From contig CADCPZ010000002.1 of NCBI GenBank assembly GCA_902803475.1, forward strand, positions 1 to 33,334: a stretch of DNA of 33,334 nucleotides, read 5' to 3'. The DNA is from an uncultured Prevotellaceae bacterium (lineage in GTDB: Bacteria; Bacteroidota; Bacteroidia; Bacteroidales; Bacteroidaceae). The notes beneath the pieces were generated by a model. It was not told the DNA's origin and ran no database searches. It saw only the letters and a program-made list of their open reading frames with translations. Of the stretch, positions 16,091 to 24,833 are shown in pieces. The translations under genes and the position numbers were made by a program. The first letter of the stretch is position 1. Every line of letters begins with the position of its first letter.

Positions 16091-16592
16091 ATTGGTCTAA
16101 CTTTTCAAATCGTTGTTTGATGGTCTGTCGTGCACGGAAGATATTGACTTTTACTTGCTCTTCACTGATTCCGAGCACTTCTGCCACCTCTTTATAACTC
16201 TTTCCTTCGAATTCGCGAAGCTGGATACAGCTACGTTGTTTCTCTGGCAATTCGTTGATGAGTCTCCTAACCTGATCAATGCGGTCGTTTTGGAGAGTTT
16301 GCTCAAGAGGATTCGATGCGGTTGAGGCTGGTTCTGTACTTTCTTCCTCTATTGACAAGTTGTCATTGCCTTTTTTCTTGAGGCGGTCGAGGGCGAGATT
16401 CCTACAGATGGTGAGACTGAAGGCTTCAACAGAATTGATTTCCTGCCAGCTGTCACGCTTGTCCCAGACTTTGATCAGTGTATCTTGCACGACATCCTCG
16501 GCCTCTGCCGAGTTGAGAGTGATGCGAAGAGCGAGTCTGTATAGCTCATTCTTTAACGGCAACACGTCGTTTCGGAAACTGATCGTTTTCAT
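16080..16592 (-). CDS. RNA polymerase ECF sigma-70 factor
   Basis: The 170-residue protein has sigma region 2 (about residues 13-78), with EAEDVVQDTLIKVWDKRDSW and the motif VEAFSLTICRNLALDRLKK. It also has region 4 with LPEKQRSCIQLREFEGKSYKEVAEVLGISEEQVKVNIFRAR split across a helix-turn-helix. There is no region 1 or 3, so it belongs to the extracytoplasmic-function class. It directs polymerase to a stress or envelope regulon, which is not visible here. The gene overlaps its putative anti-sigma partner. Upstream, between 16593 and 16708, lie an AT-rich stretch and a decamer repeat; I see no good housekeeping-type promoter, consistent with autoregulation. Confidence 0.92.
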   Translation of the reverse strand: MKTISFRNDVLPLKNELYRLALRITLNSAEAEDVVQDTLIKVWDKRDSWQEINSVEAFSLTICRNLALDRLKKKGNDNLSIEEESTEPASTASNPLEQTLQNDRIDQVRRLINELPEKQRSCIQLREFEGKSYKEVAEVLGISEEQVKVNIFRARQTIKQRFEKLDQYGL

Positions 16593-16663
16593 CTTCTCTC
16601 TTTTTGAATGACGATTTGAAAAGTGTGAAGTTACAGAATAACTATGCTTTTAACTTTCTTTAA

Positions 16664-16713
16664 TGATTTTAGGTGATTCTAGGTTTTCCTAGGATTTCCT
16701 AGGTCTTCCTAAG
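16664..16713. repeat. Five 10-base tandem units at the argB stop
   Basis: Five in-phase decamers run from 16664 to 16713: TGATTTTAGG, TGATTCTAGG, TTTTCCTAGG, ATTTCCTAGG, TCTTCCTAAG. The last overlaps the argB stop codon (minus-strand TAG, complement of 16709-16711). CCTAGG is itself a palindrome, so the array has the same core on both strands. It lies between argB and the ECF sigma gene. Confidence 0.85.
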
Positions 16714-17494
16714 GGCAAATTGTAGTACCGCTTTTGCCGTCAATGGCTCTCGCGAGGGTGATGATGACCCGGCTGACACCAGAATCGATCGCATCGAAGG
16801 CATTTTCCAACTTAGGAATCATTCCGCCAGTGATGGTTCCATCAGCAACGTATCGTTGGAAATCCTCACGGGTAATCACAGGAATGACACTGTCGTCATC
16901 GTTGGGATTGCGAAGGACACCCTTTTTCTCAAAAGAATAAATTAGTGTCACATCGTAGTAATCAGCCAAAGCCTTGGCGGTTTCTGCCGCAATCGTGTCG
17001 GCATTGGTATTCAACAGATTTCCTTTCCCATCATGAGTAAGCGGTGCCATTACAGGAGTGAATCCCAGTTCAATCAGCGTATTAAGCGTTTTACTGTTGG
17101 CCTCATCAACATCGCCAACATAACCGAAATCAACACCATCCTTAACAGGTCGTTTATGAGAACGGATTACATTCATATCAGCACCTGTCAGTCCAAGGGC
17201 ATTGATGCCTTGTGCCTGCAGACGGGCCACCAAGTTTTTGTTCACTAGTCCTCCATAAACCATTGTTACCACCTCAAGCATATCTGCATCGGTGACGCGC
17301 CGTCCGTTGACCATTTTCGTTTCAATACCGAGTGCTGCCGCCACCTTCGTAGCACGTCTTCCTCCGCCATGAACAAGCACTTTCCTGCCTTCAATCGCAG
17401 AGAAATCCTTCAATAATTGTGAAAGCTGTTCTGCATCTTCAACGACGGCACCACCCACCTTCACAACTGTCAGACCCTGTTTCTCTTTTGCCAT
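16709..17494 (-). CDS. argB: Acetylglutamate kinase (ArgB)
   Basis: ArgB phosphorylates N-acetylglutamate, the second step of arginine synthesis. The 261-residue protein has the family signatures LTVVKVGGAVVED, VLVHGGGRRAT, VNGRRVTDADMLEVVTMVYGG, the NTNADTIAAETAKAL segment and GGMIPKLENAFDAI. It is a full-length amino-acid-kinase-fold enzyme and is cytosolic. The ATG at 17494 is preferred over the GTG at 17500 because AAAGG lies at a suitable distance upstream. The gene is 18 bases after speA, which consumes arginine, so a biosynthetic and an arginine-consuming enzyme are cotranscribed. The stop lies in a decamer repeat. Confidence 0.93.
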   Translation of the reverse strand: MAKEKQGLTVVKVGGAVVEDAEQLSQLLKDFSAIEGRKVLVHGGGRRATKVAAALGIETKMVNGRRVTDADMLEVVTMVYGGLVNKNLVARLQAQGINALGLTGADMNVIRSHKRPVKDGVDFGYVGDVDEANSKTLNTLIELGFTPVMAPLTHDGKGNLLNTNADTIAAETAKALADYYDVTLIYSFEKKGVLRNPNDDDSVIPVITREDFQRYVADGTITGGMIPKLENAFDAIDSGVSRVIITLARAIDGKSGTTICP

Positions 17495-17512
17495 TTTCAC
17501 CTTTCTTTATTC

Positions 17513-19405
17513 TTACTCCAAATACGTATATCCGTAAAGGCCGGAACGATAGTTGCTGAGGAATTCCTTGCCTTCTTCGAGTGAAATCTTGCCTAATTTC
17601 ACACTCTTTGTTACCCATGTCTCCAACTGACGGACGAGTTTTTTAGGATTGAACTGTACGTATTCCAATACATCCTCCACCGTTTCACCATCGATAATCT
17701 GGTCGATGTGATACTTGTCGTCTTTTACAGAGATATGTACGGCATTGGTATCACCAAAGAGGTTGTGCATATCACCGAGGATTTCCTGATAGGCTCCCAC
17801 TAAGAAAACACCCAAATAGTAGTTCTCGTTCTTTTTCAGTGCATGTACGGGTAGCGAATGAGAGTTATGACGATTGGTTACAAAATTCACAATCTTGCCG
17901 TCAGAGTCGCAGGTGATATCCTGAATGGTGGCATTGCGCGTCGGACGTTCCGTGAGTCGTTGTATAGGCATAATCGGGAACAATTGGTCAATGGCCCAAG
18001 AGTCACTAAGCGATTGAAATAGCGAGAAATTACAGAAATATTTGTCGGCCAAGAGTTTGTCGATATTCATCAGTTCCTCTGGGATATGCTTCAGACTCTT
18101 GGTGAGGATATTGATTTCATGACAAACACTCCAGTACATGGCCTCGATTTCTGCACGGGTCTTCAGATCAACAATACCGTGACTGAACAAGTCGAGAACC
18201 TCCTCGCGAATTTGTTCGGCATCGTGCCAGTCTTCCAACACATTGCGCGGTGACAGGTTATCCCATATTTCATAGAGGTCTTTGACCAATTGATGGCTGT
18301 TCTCATCTGGTTCAAAGTCCTCCGACATCTCCGGTAGCGAAGCTGTCTCCAACACATCGATAACCAGCACGGAATGGTGTGCTGCTAATGATCGTCCGCT
18401 CTCAGTGATGATATTCGGGTGAGGCAATTCGTTCTTGTTGGCTGCGTCAACAAATGTATAGATACAGTCGTTGACATACTCCTGAATGGAGTAGTTGACA
18501 GAACTCTCGCTACTGGGTGAACGGGTACCATCATAATCAACACCTAAACCACCACCACAATCTACGAAGTCAACATTATAACCCATCTTATGAAGTTGGA
18601 TATAGAACTGTGCTGCCTCACGCAACGCCGTCTGGATACGGCGAATCTTTGTAATTTGACTACCGATATGGAAATGGATTAGGCGCAGACAATCGTGCAG
18701 CCCTTTCTTATCAAGGGTATCAAGGGCATTGAGCAGTTCCGCACTCGTAAGTCCGAATTTTGAGGCATCACCGCCACTTTCTTCCCATTTGCCGGAGCCT
18801 GACGAAGCCAATTTGATACGAATACCGATATTCGGCTTCACATTCAGTTTCTTAGCGACCTTCGCGATGACCTCCAACTCGTTCATCTTCTCTACAACGA
18901 TGAACACCTGCTTACCCATCTTTTGTGCCAACAGGGCCAACTCGACATAACTTTGGTCTTTGTAGCCGTTGCAGATGATAATAGAATCGCTCTGACACTG
19001 CATCGCGATGACGGCATGCAATTCTGGCTTGGAGCCAGCCTCTAGACCGAGATTGAATTTCTTTCCGTGAGAGATAATCTCCTCTACGACTGGCTGCATC
19101 TGGTTCACCTTGATGGGATAGACCACATAGTTTTCTCCTTTGTAGTCGTACTCCTTGCTCGCCTTCTTAAAACAGCTCCACGTCTTTTCAATCCGGTTGT
19201 CAAGGATGTCAGGAAAACGGAGCAGAACAGGCGGAGTGACATCCCTCAATGCCAGTTCATCCATCACATCACGAAGATCTATCTGTGTATTGTCCTTACA
19301 TGGAGAGACATAGACATCTCCCTGTTCGTTGATACCAAAATACGAGGTTCCCCAACCATTGATATTGTAGAGTTCCTTCGCGTCTTCAATCGTCCATTTT
19401 TTCAT
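17513..19405 (-). CDS. speA: Biosynthetic arginine decarboxylase (SpeA)
   Basis: SpeA is a PLP enzyme that converts arginine to agmatine, the entry to polyamine synthesis. The 630-residue protein belongs to the fold-III (alanine-racemase-like) decarboxylases. The PLP lysine is K99 in VVYPIKVNQ. The glycine-rich phosphate site reads VDCGGGLGVDYDGT, and a long C-terminal region with MPIQRLTERPT and FLVGAYQEILGDMHNLFGD is typical of SpeA rather than LysA. Start ATG at 19405. It follows aroK by 12 bases and precedes argB, apparently in the topA transcript. No downstream agmatine-processing gene is in the window. Confidence 0.95.
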   Translation of the reverse strand: MKKWTIEDAKELYNINGWGTSYFGINEQGDVYVSPCKDNTQIDLRDVMDELALRDVTPPVLLRFPDILDNRIEKTWSCFKKASKEYDYKGENYVVYPIKVNQMQPVVEEIISHGKKFNLGLEAGSKPELHAVIAMQCQSDSIIICNGYKDQSYVELALLAQKMGKQVFIVVEKMNELEVIAKVAKKLNVKPNIGIRIKLASSGSGKWEESGGDASKFGLTSAELLNALDTLDKKGLHDCLRLIHFHIGSQITKIRRIQTALREAAQFYIQLHKMGYNVDFVDCGGGLGVDYDGTRSPSSESSVNYSIQEYVNDCIYTFVDAANKNELPHPNIITESGRSLAAHHSVLVIDVLETASLPEMSEDFEPDENSHQLVKDLYEIWDNLSPRNVLEDWHDAEQIREEVLDLFSHGIVDLKTRAEIEAMYWSVCHEINILTKSLKHIPEELMNIDKLLADKYFCNFSLFQSLSDSWAIDQLFPIMPIQRLTERPTRNATIQDITCDSDGKIVNFVTNRHNSHSLPVHALKKNENYYLGVFLVGAYQEILGDMHNLFGDTNAVHISVKDDKYHIDQIIDGETVEDVLEYVQFNPKKLVRQLETWVTKSVKLGKISLEEGKEFLSNYRSGLYGYTYLE

Positions 19406-19417
19406 ATTCTGCTTATA

Positions 19418-19942
19418 TTAAAAGACGGTCTTTTTTATTTCTTCTATACAGTGCTGTACTTTGTCTAAGCTATCCATCACGTCGATGTTCAGAATGTGTT
19501 TTGCTTTGCCGTAGAATTGTTCGCGGCGGCTCAGTTCTTCACGGATATATACCTGTACCTCCTCTGGCGTTTTGTTCAAAAGCAACGGTCGTACTCCCTT
19601 TGCAATTTTTAAATGTTTGTACAGCACATCGGGTGATGCTTTCAGATAGATGGTGTCGCCCTGTTGGTTCAGATAATCCATATTGTCATAGAAACAAGGA
19701 GTGCCGCCACCACAACTGATGACGACATTTTCAAATTCCGCTACTTCATGCAACATATTATGCTCTATTTTGCGGAATTTCTCTTCCCCCTGTTCATCGA
19801 ATATCTGCTTGACCGTTTTTCTCATTCGGGTCTCGATATACCAGTCAAGGTCGTAGAAGGTCACCCCCAGTGCCTTAGCCAGTGCCTTGCCAACGGTGGT
19901 CTTGCCAGCACCCATAAACCCGATAAGAATCACACGTATCAT
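19418..19942 (-). CDS. aroK: Shikimate kinase
   Basis: This enzyme phosphorylates shikimate with ATP in aromatic amino acid synthesis. The 174-residue protein has the P-loop GFMGAGKTTVG at 8-18 and DLDWYIE, where the Asp residues bind magnesium and shikimate. It also has the shikimate-binding GGGTPC and the lid arginine region KGVRPLL. Length is typical of the family. It starts two bases after the topA stop and ends 12 bases before speA. The symbol aroK is used for the family; the aroK/aroL distinction does not apply here. Confidence 0.93.
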   Translation of the reverse strand: MIRVILIGFMGAGKTTVGKALAKALGVTFYDLDWYIETRMRKTVKQIFDEQGEEKFRKIEHNMLHEVAEFENVVISCGGGTPCFYDNMDYLNQQGDTIYLKASPDVLYKHLKIAKGVRPLLLNKTPEEVQVYIREELSRREQFYGKAKHILNIDVMDSLDKVQHCIEEIKKTVF

Positions 19943-19944
19943 AC

Positions 19945-22257
19945 CTATTTCTTTTTAGCCGATGCCGCATTGATGATTTCCATGCACTGTTCGTAAGTCA
20001 ACTCGGCAGCCTTCGGATGCATGCTCTTGGGCATACGGTAGTTCTGACCTTGATAGATGATATACGGACCATAGCGACCATTCATGATTTCCAGTTCGGC
20101 ATCTTCCTCGAACTTCTTGATATGCCGCTTTTGCTCCTGCTGACGTCTTTCGTCAATCAATGCTATTGCTGTTTCCAGCGTAACGGTCATCGGATCTTCC
20201 TCTTTCGGCAGTGACACATATTTCTTGCAATGCAGAATATACGGACCAAAGCGACCAGCACCGATAACAACAGGACTACCTTCATACTCACCAATGGTTC
20301 GCGGCAATTTAAACAGCTCCAGTGCCTCTTCCAATGTAAGGGTCTCCATACTCTTGTTGGCAGGAAGTTGTGAGAAACGCGGCTTCTCTTCATCTTCAGC
20401 AGAACCAATCTGTACAACGGGACCAAAGCGACCGATTTTCACATAGACAGGCTTTCCTGAAACAGGATCGATACCTAGTTCACGTTCACCTGCTTTATGC
20501 TCAGCCCGAGCGTTCATAACTTCCTCTACTTCTGGTGAGAAATGTTTATAGAATTTCTTGATTTCCTTGGTCCAGGCCGATTTACCTTCAGCGATACGGT
20601 CGAAGTCTTTCTCTACATTCGCCGTGAAGTTATAATCCATAATCTCTTGGAAGTTATCCATGAGGAAGTCATTGACAACGATTCCTATATCTGTAGGAAT
20701 TAATTTGCCCTTGTCGGCACCCGCCATTTCTTTCTTGGTCCTCGAATTAATTTTGATACCCTTCAGGGTGTCAACAGCATAGCTACGCTCTTCGCCTTTC
20801 TTGTCACCTTTCTGTACATACTCACGCTGTTGAATCGTAGAGATGGTCGGTGCATAGGTTGATGGACGACCGATACCCAGTTCCTCCAGTTTCTTTACAA
20901 GTGATGCTTCTGTATAACGGATAGGGCCAAGCGAATAACGCTCTGTTGATGTTATCTCACGACGTTGCAGGTTTTCACCTTTTTTCATTACAGGCAGCAC
21001 GTGGGAGAATTCCTCCTGATTCTCATCGTCATCCGTTGACTCCCTATAAACTTTTAGGAATCCATCGAAGGTGACGACTTCACCTTGAGCAACGAAACGC
21101 TCGTCGCTATTACTTATACTTATTTCAACATTTGTTTTCTCCAACTGGGCATCTGCCATTTGTGAAGCAATCGTACGCTTCCATATCAGGTCGTACAAAC
21201 GCTTCTCCTGTGCGGTTCCATCGATGGTAGCGGCATTCATATAAGTCGGACGGATAGCCTCATGTGCCTCCTGTGCACCCTTGGCATTCGTATGATACTG
21301 ACGCACTTTGCCGTATTCGCTGCCATAAAGGTTGGTAATTTCCACTTTGCTGGCATTGATACAAAGGCTTGACAGATTCACACTGTCCGTACGCATGTAG
21401 GTAATACGACCGCTTTCATACAGACGCTGCGCAATCATCATGGTTTGTGATACCGTAAAACCAAGTTTACGGGCAGCTTCCTGTTGGAGGGTAGAGGTTG
21501 TGAAAGGCGGTGCAGGCGTACGCTTCAATGGTTTCTTTTGCACAGTGGCAACCTTAAACGTAGCATCTTTGCACTTCTCCAAGAAAGCGAGCGCCTCTTC
21601 GTGAGTCGTAAAACGTGTTGATAACTCTGCTTTCACTTCCGATGCGGAACCGTTTTTGTCGATGACGGCAAAAATTGCATTCACACGGTAGTAAGGTTCA
21701 CTGACAAAATTCTGGATTTCACGCTCACGTTCAACAATCAGACGTACGGCAACACTCTGCACACGACCAGCAGAAAGAGCCGGCTTAACTTTTCTCCACA
21801 ATACTGGTGACAGTTTGAAACCCACCAAGCGGTCCAGAACACGACGTGCCTGCTGTGCATTCACCAAGTTCATATCCAGACGGCGTGGTTTTTGTATAGC
21901 CTCTAATATTGCAGGTTTTGTAATTTCATGGAAAACAATACGGTTGGTCTTCTCTTTATCCAATCCCAACACCTCACACAGGTGCCATGAAATAGCTTCT
22001 CCTTCACGGTCTTCATCGGACGCCAACCACACCTGCTTGGCCGCCATTGCTTGCTTCTTTAGGTCAGAAACCAGCTTTTTCTTCTCCTCGGGAATTTCAT
22101 AGTCCGGTTCTAAGCTCTCTTCATTGATACTGATCTCTTTCTTTTTTAGGTCGCGTACATGTCCGTAAGAGGACATCACCTTGTAATCTTTACCTAAAAA
22201 TTTCTCAATGGTCTTGGCTTTTGCAGGACTCTCAACAATCACTAAATTCTCTTGCAT
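19945..22257 (-). CDS. topA: DNA topoisomerase I (type IA)
   Basis: TopA relaxes negative supercoils by cutting one strand through a phosphotyrosine link. The 770-residue protein has the Toprim domain with NLVIVESPAKAKTIEKFLG at 4-22 and the acidic triad in DEDREGE at 81-87. The catalytic tyrosine is Y287 in GRITYMRTDS, and the region LSAGRVQSVAVRLIV is at 161-175. The C-terminus lacks the four-cysteine zinc motifs of the E. coli enzyme and instead carries several GRFGP or GRYGP repeats, a form common in Bacteroidota. It is the first gene of the topA-aroK-speA-argB run. A promoter-like element lies about 60 bases upstream. Confidence 0.97.
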   Translation of the reverse strand: MQENLVIVESPAKAKTIEKFLGKDYKVMSSYGHVRDLKKKEISINEESLEPDYEIPEEKKKLVSDLKKQAMAAKQVWLASDEDREGEAISWHLCEVLGLDKEKTNRIVFHEITKPAILEAIQKPRRLDMNLVNAQQARRVLDRLVGFKLSPVLWRKVKPALSAGRVQSVAVRLIVEREREIQNFVSEPYYRVNAIFAVIDKNGSASEVKAELSTRFTTHEEALAFLEKCKDATFKVATVQKKPLKRTPAPPFTTSTLQQEAARKLGFTVSQTMMIAQRLYESGRITYMRTDSVNLSSLCINASKVEITNLYGSEYGKVRQYHTNAKGAQEAHEAIRPTYMNAATIDGTAQEKRLYDLIWKRTIASQMADAQLEKTNVEISISNSDERFVAQGEVVTFDGFLKVYRESTDDDENQEEFSHVLPVMKKGENLQRREITSTERYSLGPIRYTEASLVKKLEELGIGRPSTYAPTISTIQQREYVQKGDKKGEERSYAVDTLKGIKINSRTKKEMAGADKGKLIPTDIGIVVNDFLMDNFQEIMDYNFTANVEKDFDRIAEGKSAWTKEIKKFYKHFSPEVEEVMNARAEHKAGERELGIDPVSGKPVYVKIGRFGPVVQIGSAEDEEKPRFSQLPANKSMETLTLEEALELFKLPRTIGEYEGSPVVIGAGRFGPYILHCKKYVSLPKEEDPMTVTLETAIALIDERRQQEQKRHIKKFEEDAELEIMNGRYGPYIIYQGQNYRMPKSMHPKAAELTYEQCMEIINAASAKKK

Positions 22258-22317
22258 ATTATATTTGCGTTACTTATTATCTGCATGAGAAAGCCGATAG
22301 CTCTCATTTCAAGGGCG

Positions 22318-22325
22318 CAAAAGTA
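22318..22325 (-). promoter_or_regulatory. Promoter -7 element for topA
   Basis: The minus strand reads TACTTTTG followed by C, which matches TAnnTTTG. Transcription would begin near 22314, giving about 57 bases of leader. A -33 TTTG at the expected distance is not seen. Confidence 0.5.
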
Positions 22326-22350
22326 ATGAAAATCTTTAGTTTACACCTTA

Positions 22351-22908
22351 TTATATAGGGAACGTTTGTGTTTTTTTAACAAACAAGCCTACTGCCTGAC
22401 GGATGGAACACAAACCAAATGTATCAGGATTAACAGCAGAAAGGGGAATCCAAAGAGCCTCTTCCGCATCGTCCATCGCCTGAAGACTGGTTGTGTCGGC
22501 AACCTTACACAGATAGAACATATCGAGCGTATGAATGCCCATGCCGCTATATTCATAGAGATTGGGAATGCTAAAGAGATATCGCGCACACGTAACGTCA
22601 AGACCAGTTTCCTCTTTCACTTCGCGCACAACACCTTCTTCACCACTTTCGTCCATATCCACAAAACCTCCTGGAAGGTCCAGTGTTCCTTTGGCAGGCT
22701 CCTTTTTTCGTCTAACTGCCAGCAACTCCTTCCTGTCGTTGATGATGAAGGCTGCCGTTGCACTGCTGGGATTGGCATAATAGGTAAATCCACATTGTTC
22801 ACAATGCTTACTTTTAACATTGTTGACCTTCCACTTGCTGCCACAATGAGGACAAAAAGAGAATTTTTCTAAGGGATGTTGTTGTTTGTCGAGGGGGTTA
22901 CTTTGCAT
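22351..22908 (-). CDS. Nudix hydrolase with N-terminal zinc ribbon
   Basis: Nudix enzymes cleave nucleoside diphosphates linked to another group. The 185-residue protein begins with a zinc ribbon (C19, C22, C36, C39) of the type found in NADH pyrophosphatases. The Nudix box at 81-103 matches GX5EX7REUXEEXGU without error (GFVDMDESGEEGVVREVKEETGL). The protein is shorter than NudC and lacks its SQPWPFPxS signature, so the substrate is uncertain. Its gene is upstream of topA on the same strand, with a gap of 93 bases containing a separate topA promoter element. It is cytosolic, and no other domains are seen. Confidence 0.88.
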   Translation of the reverse strand: MQSNPLDKQQHPLEKFSFCPHCGSKWKVNNVKSKHCEQCGFTYYANPSSATAAFIINDRKELLAVRRKKEPAKGTLDLPGGFVDMDESGEEGVVREVKEETGLDVTCARYLFSIPNLYEYSGMGIHTLDMFYLCKVADTTSLQAMDDAEEALWIPLSAVNPDTFGLCSIRQAVGLFVKKTQTFPI

Positions 22909-22971
22909 AACTTTTGTTGGGTGATTATGAATTATTTACTTTCAGCCTGCAATATTACAAAAAAAAAATAC

Positions 22972-22979
22972 TATCTTTG
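22972..22979 (+). promoter_or_regulatory. Promoter -7 element for the secreted esterase
   Basis: TATCTTTG followed by CA matches the Bacteroidota -7 consensus, just after a run of A residues. Transcription would begin near 22983, about 60 bases before the ATG at 23044. No clear -33 TTTG is visible. Confidence 0.6.
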
Positions 22980-23043
22980 CACCATCTTGTAAAAATATGA
23001 TGTTTTCTACATAAAACAGTATAAATGCAAAAAATAAAATAAG

Positions 23044-23865
23044 ATGAAGAAGAGTAAGCTTTTCCTTTTCATGGGTATGATGATGCTCTCCATGAATATT
23101 TCAGCACAACGTACATTTGAAACAAACCTGTATCAAGGTAAACAACCCCATAGTGTTGATGTACAGGACACAGCCAAAGTTTATGTCTATCTCCCTGCAG
23201 AAAAAGAAGCAACAGGACGGGCGGTTGTCATCTGTCCAGGTGGTGGCTATGACCACCTATCGCTACAAAAGGAAGGTACCGACTGGGGTGAATTCTTCCA
23301 GAACCAAGGTATCGCTGCTATTGTCTTGAAATACCGCATGCCACATGGAGACCCCGATATTCCTATCGGTGATGCAGAGACTGCGATGAAGCTGGTGCGC
23401 AAGAATGCTACCGCATGGAAGATCAATACTGGCGACGTAGGGATTATGGGCTTTTCAGCAGGTGGTCACCTTGCCTCAATGATTGCCACACAGGGCAAAG
23501 GAGATGCTAAACCTGATTTCCAGATTTTGTTCTATCCCGTTATCTCTATGGTTGACGGCTACGGACATGAAGGATCACGCAATAATCTGTTGGGCAAGAA
23601 GGTCAGTAAACGCGATGAGAAGAAATATAGCAGCGATGAACACGTCAGCCGTGTGACACCCCGTGCATTCATTGCCCTCAGCGATGATGACCGCAGCGTG
23701 CCTCCAGCCAATGGAGTGACCTATTATGTAGAACTCTATCGCCATGATGTACCAGCCGCCCTCCATGTCTATCCCACAGGCGGACATGGTTGGGGTTCGC
23801 GCATTGGTTTCAAGCACCATTTAGAAATGCAGTTGAACCTACAAGCTTGGTTAAAGAGCTTTTAA
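23044..23865 (+). CDS. Secreted alpha/beta-hydrolase, probable acetyl or feruloyl esterase
   Basis: The 273-residue protein starts with a signal peptide cleaved near residue 21-22 (NISAQ). It then shows the alpha/beta-hydrolase features VVICPGGGYDHLS (oxyanion HGGG-like loop), the nucleophile elbow GFSAGG with S138, an acid at about D214-D216 in ALSDDDRSVPP, and the catalytic H248 in TGGHGWG. Proteins of this shape in Bacteroidales remove acetyl or aromatic groups from plant polysaccharides, such as xylan. The exact substrate cannot be told. It stands alone on its strand with its own promoter; no glycoside hydrolase or SusCD pair adjoins it. The stop codon shares TTAA with the stop of the converging CapA gene. 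Confidence 0.83.
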   Translation: MKKSKLFLFMGMMMLSMNISAQRTFETNLYQGKQPHSVDVQDTAKVYVYLPAEKEATGRAVVICPGGGYDHLSLQKEGTDWGEFFQNQGIAAIVLKYRMPHGDPDIPIGDAETAMKLVRKNATAWKINTGDVGIMGFSAGGHLASMIATQGKGDAKPDFQILFYPVISMVDGYGHEGSRNNLLGKKVSKRDEKKYSSDEHVSRVTPRAFIALSDDDRSVPPANGVTYYVELYRHDVPAALHVYPTGGHGWGSRIGFKHHLEMQLNLQAWLKSF

Positions 23866-24833
23866 GGAGCAATCTTTTCCTCTTGATCCTCGCTCCTTAA
23901 AACATACGGAACGCACTGTCTTATTTCTACGGGCAGTGCGTTTATCGTTACACTGTCTTTCGTCATTAGCACCTTCACCACACACGTTCGGGTGTTGATG
24001 GGGTTATCCAAGTCAAAAATAAAATTTCCCAGACTATAGTAAATCGGTGTTCCTTGCCAGGTTTCTACTGTTTGCAATGTGTGGGTGTGATGACCGATAA
24101 TCAAATCTGCACCTGCACAGACCATACGATGTGCTTCTTGTCGTTGCTTAAGTGTGGGTTCCATATGGTGCTCCCATCCCCAGTGAACATTAACAATCAC
24201 ATAACAATCCGGCTCCTGTTCCTTCAACCAGCGGATACGTGCACACAAGCTGTCCATACTTTCCTGACTGACACAGGGACGGTCTGGCAGATAGGCAAAA
24301 TTCTCCAAAGGAAGCCGCTGCGATACTAACAGATAAACACGTCTGGGCTGCTCTGCCAACAATACAGGCGCTGCTGCCTCCTGCATATTCCTGCCTGCTC
24401 CGACAGCCACCATTCCTGCCTGCTCAATATTTCGCTTAGTGTCCAAAAGACCTTCTCTTCCCTGGTCAATACTGTGGTTGTTGGCCAGATTTAGGTGAGT
24501 GATACCATGTTTCTTCAAGGTTTGGAGCCATTCGGGTTCTGCACGAAACATAAACCGCTTATATACACGCTGTTGGATTTTTGTGGCAGGACACTCCAGA
24601 TTGCCCACCACAAGTTTACATGTACGGAACAAGGAATCGATGGAAGCAGAGAATATAGCGTCTGTTCCATTCTTTTCGATACATTTCCGAACGCCCCTGT
24701 CCAATAAGATATCACCCGTAAAGGCTATCGTCAGCGTATCTTCCTCGGCAAGATACTTGGAGGCAGGAACACAGAAGGCATCCGGCTGAAAGCCGAATGC
24801 CATCATGGTTATGAGAAGGAGGGGCTTTAACAT
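23862..24833 (-). CDS. CapA-family (poly-gamma-glutamate synthesis type) metallophosphoesterase-like protein
   Basis: The 323-residue protein has an N-terminal hydrophobic segment that may be a signal peptide, then the CapA pattern. This is TIAFTGDILLDRGV at 35-48, VVGNLECPAT, the conserved NLANNHSIDQGREGL, VNVHWGWEHHMEP, and the metal-type IIGHHTHTLQ. CapA was named for capsule synthesis, but the wider family is of unsettled function and many members look like periplasmic metal-dependent hydrolases. The ATG at 24833 overlaps the DUF3160 gene stop by seven bases, so it is the last gene of that run. No capB or capC gene is present, so a true poly-glutamate pathway is unlikely here. Confidence 0.85.
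   Translation of the reverse strand: MLKPLLLITMMAFGFQPDAFCVPASKYLAEEDTLTIAFTGDILLDRGVRKCIEKNGTDAIFSASIDSLFRTCKLVVGNLECPATKIQQRVYKRFMFRAEPEWLQTLKKHGITHLNLANNHSIDQGREGLLDTKRNIEQAGMVAVGAGRNMQEAAAPVLLAEQPRRVYLLVSQRLPLENFAYLPDRPCVSQESMDSLCARIRWLKEQEPDCYVIVNVHWGWEHHMEPTLKQRQEAHRMVCAGADLIIGHHTHTLQTVETWQGTPIYYSLGNFIFDLDNPINTRTCVVKVLMTKDSVTINALPVEIRQCVPYVLRSEDQEEKIAP

Noticed and set aside
22351..22908. NudC (NADH pyrophosphatase)
   Set aside because: The zinc ribbon and Nudix box fit, but the SQPWPFPxS signature of NudC is missing and the protein is shorter.
23862..24833. Capsular poly-gamma-glutamate synthesis locus
   Set aside because: Only a CapA-like protein is present; capB, capC and an amide ligase are absent.
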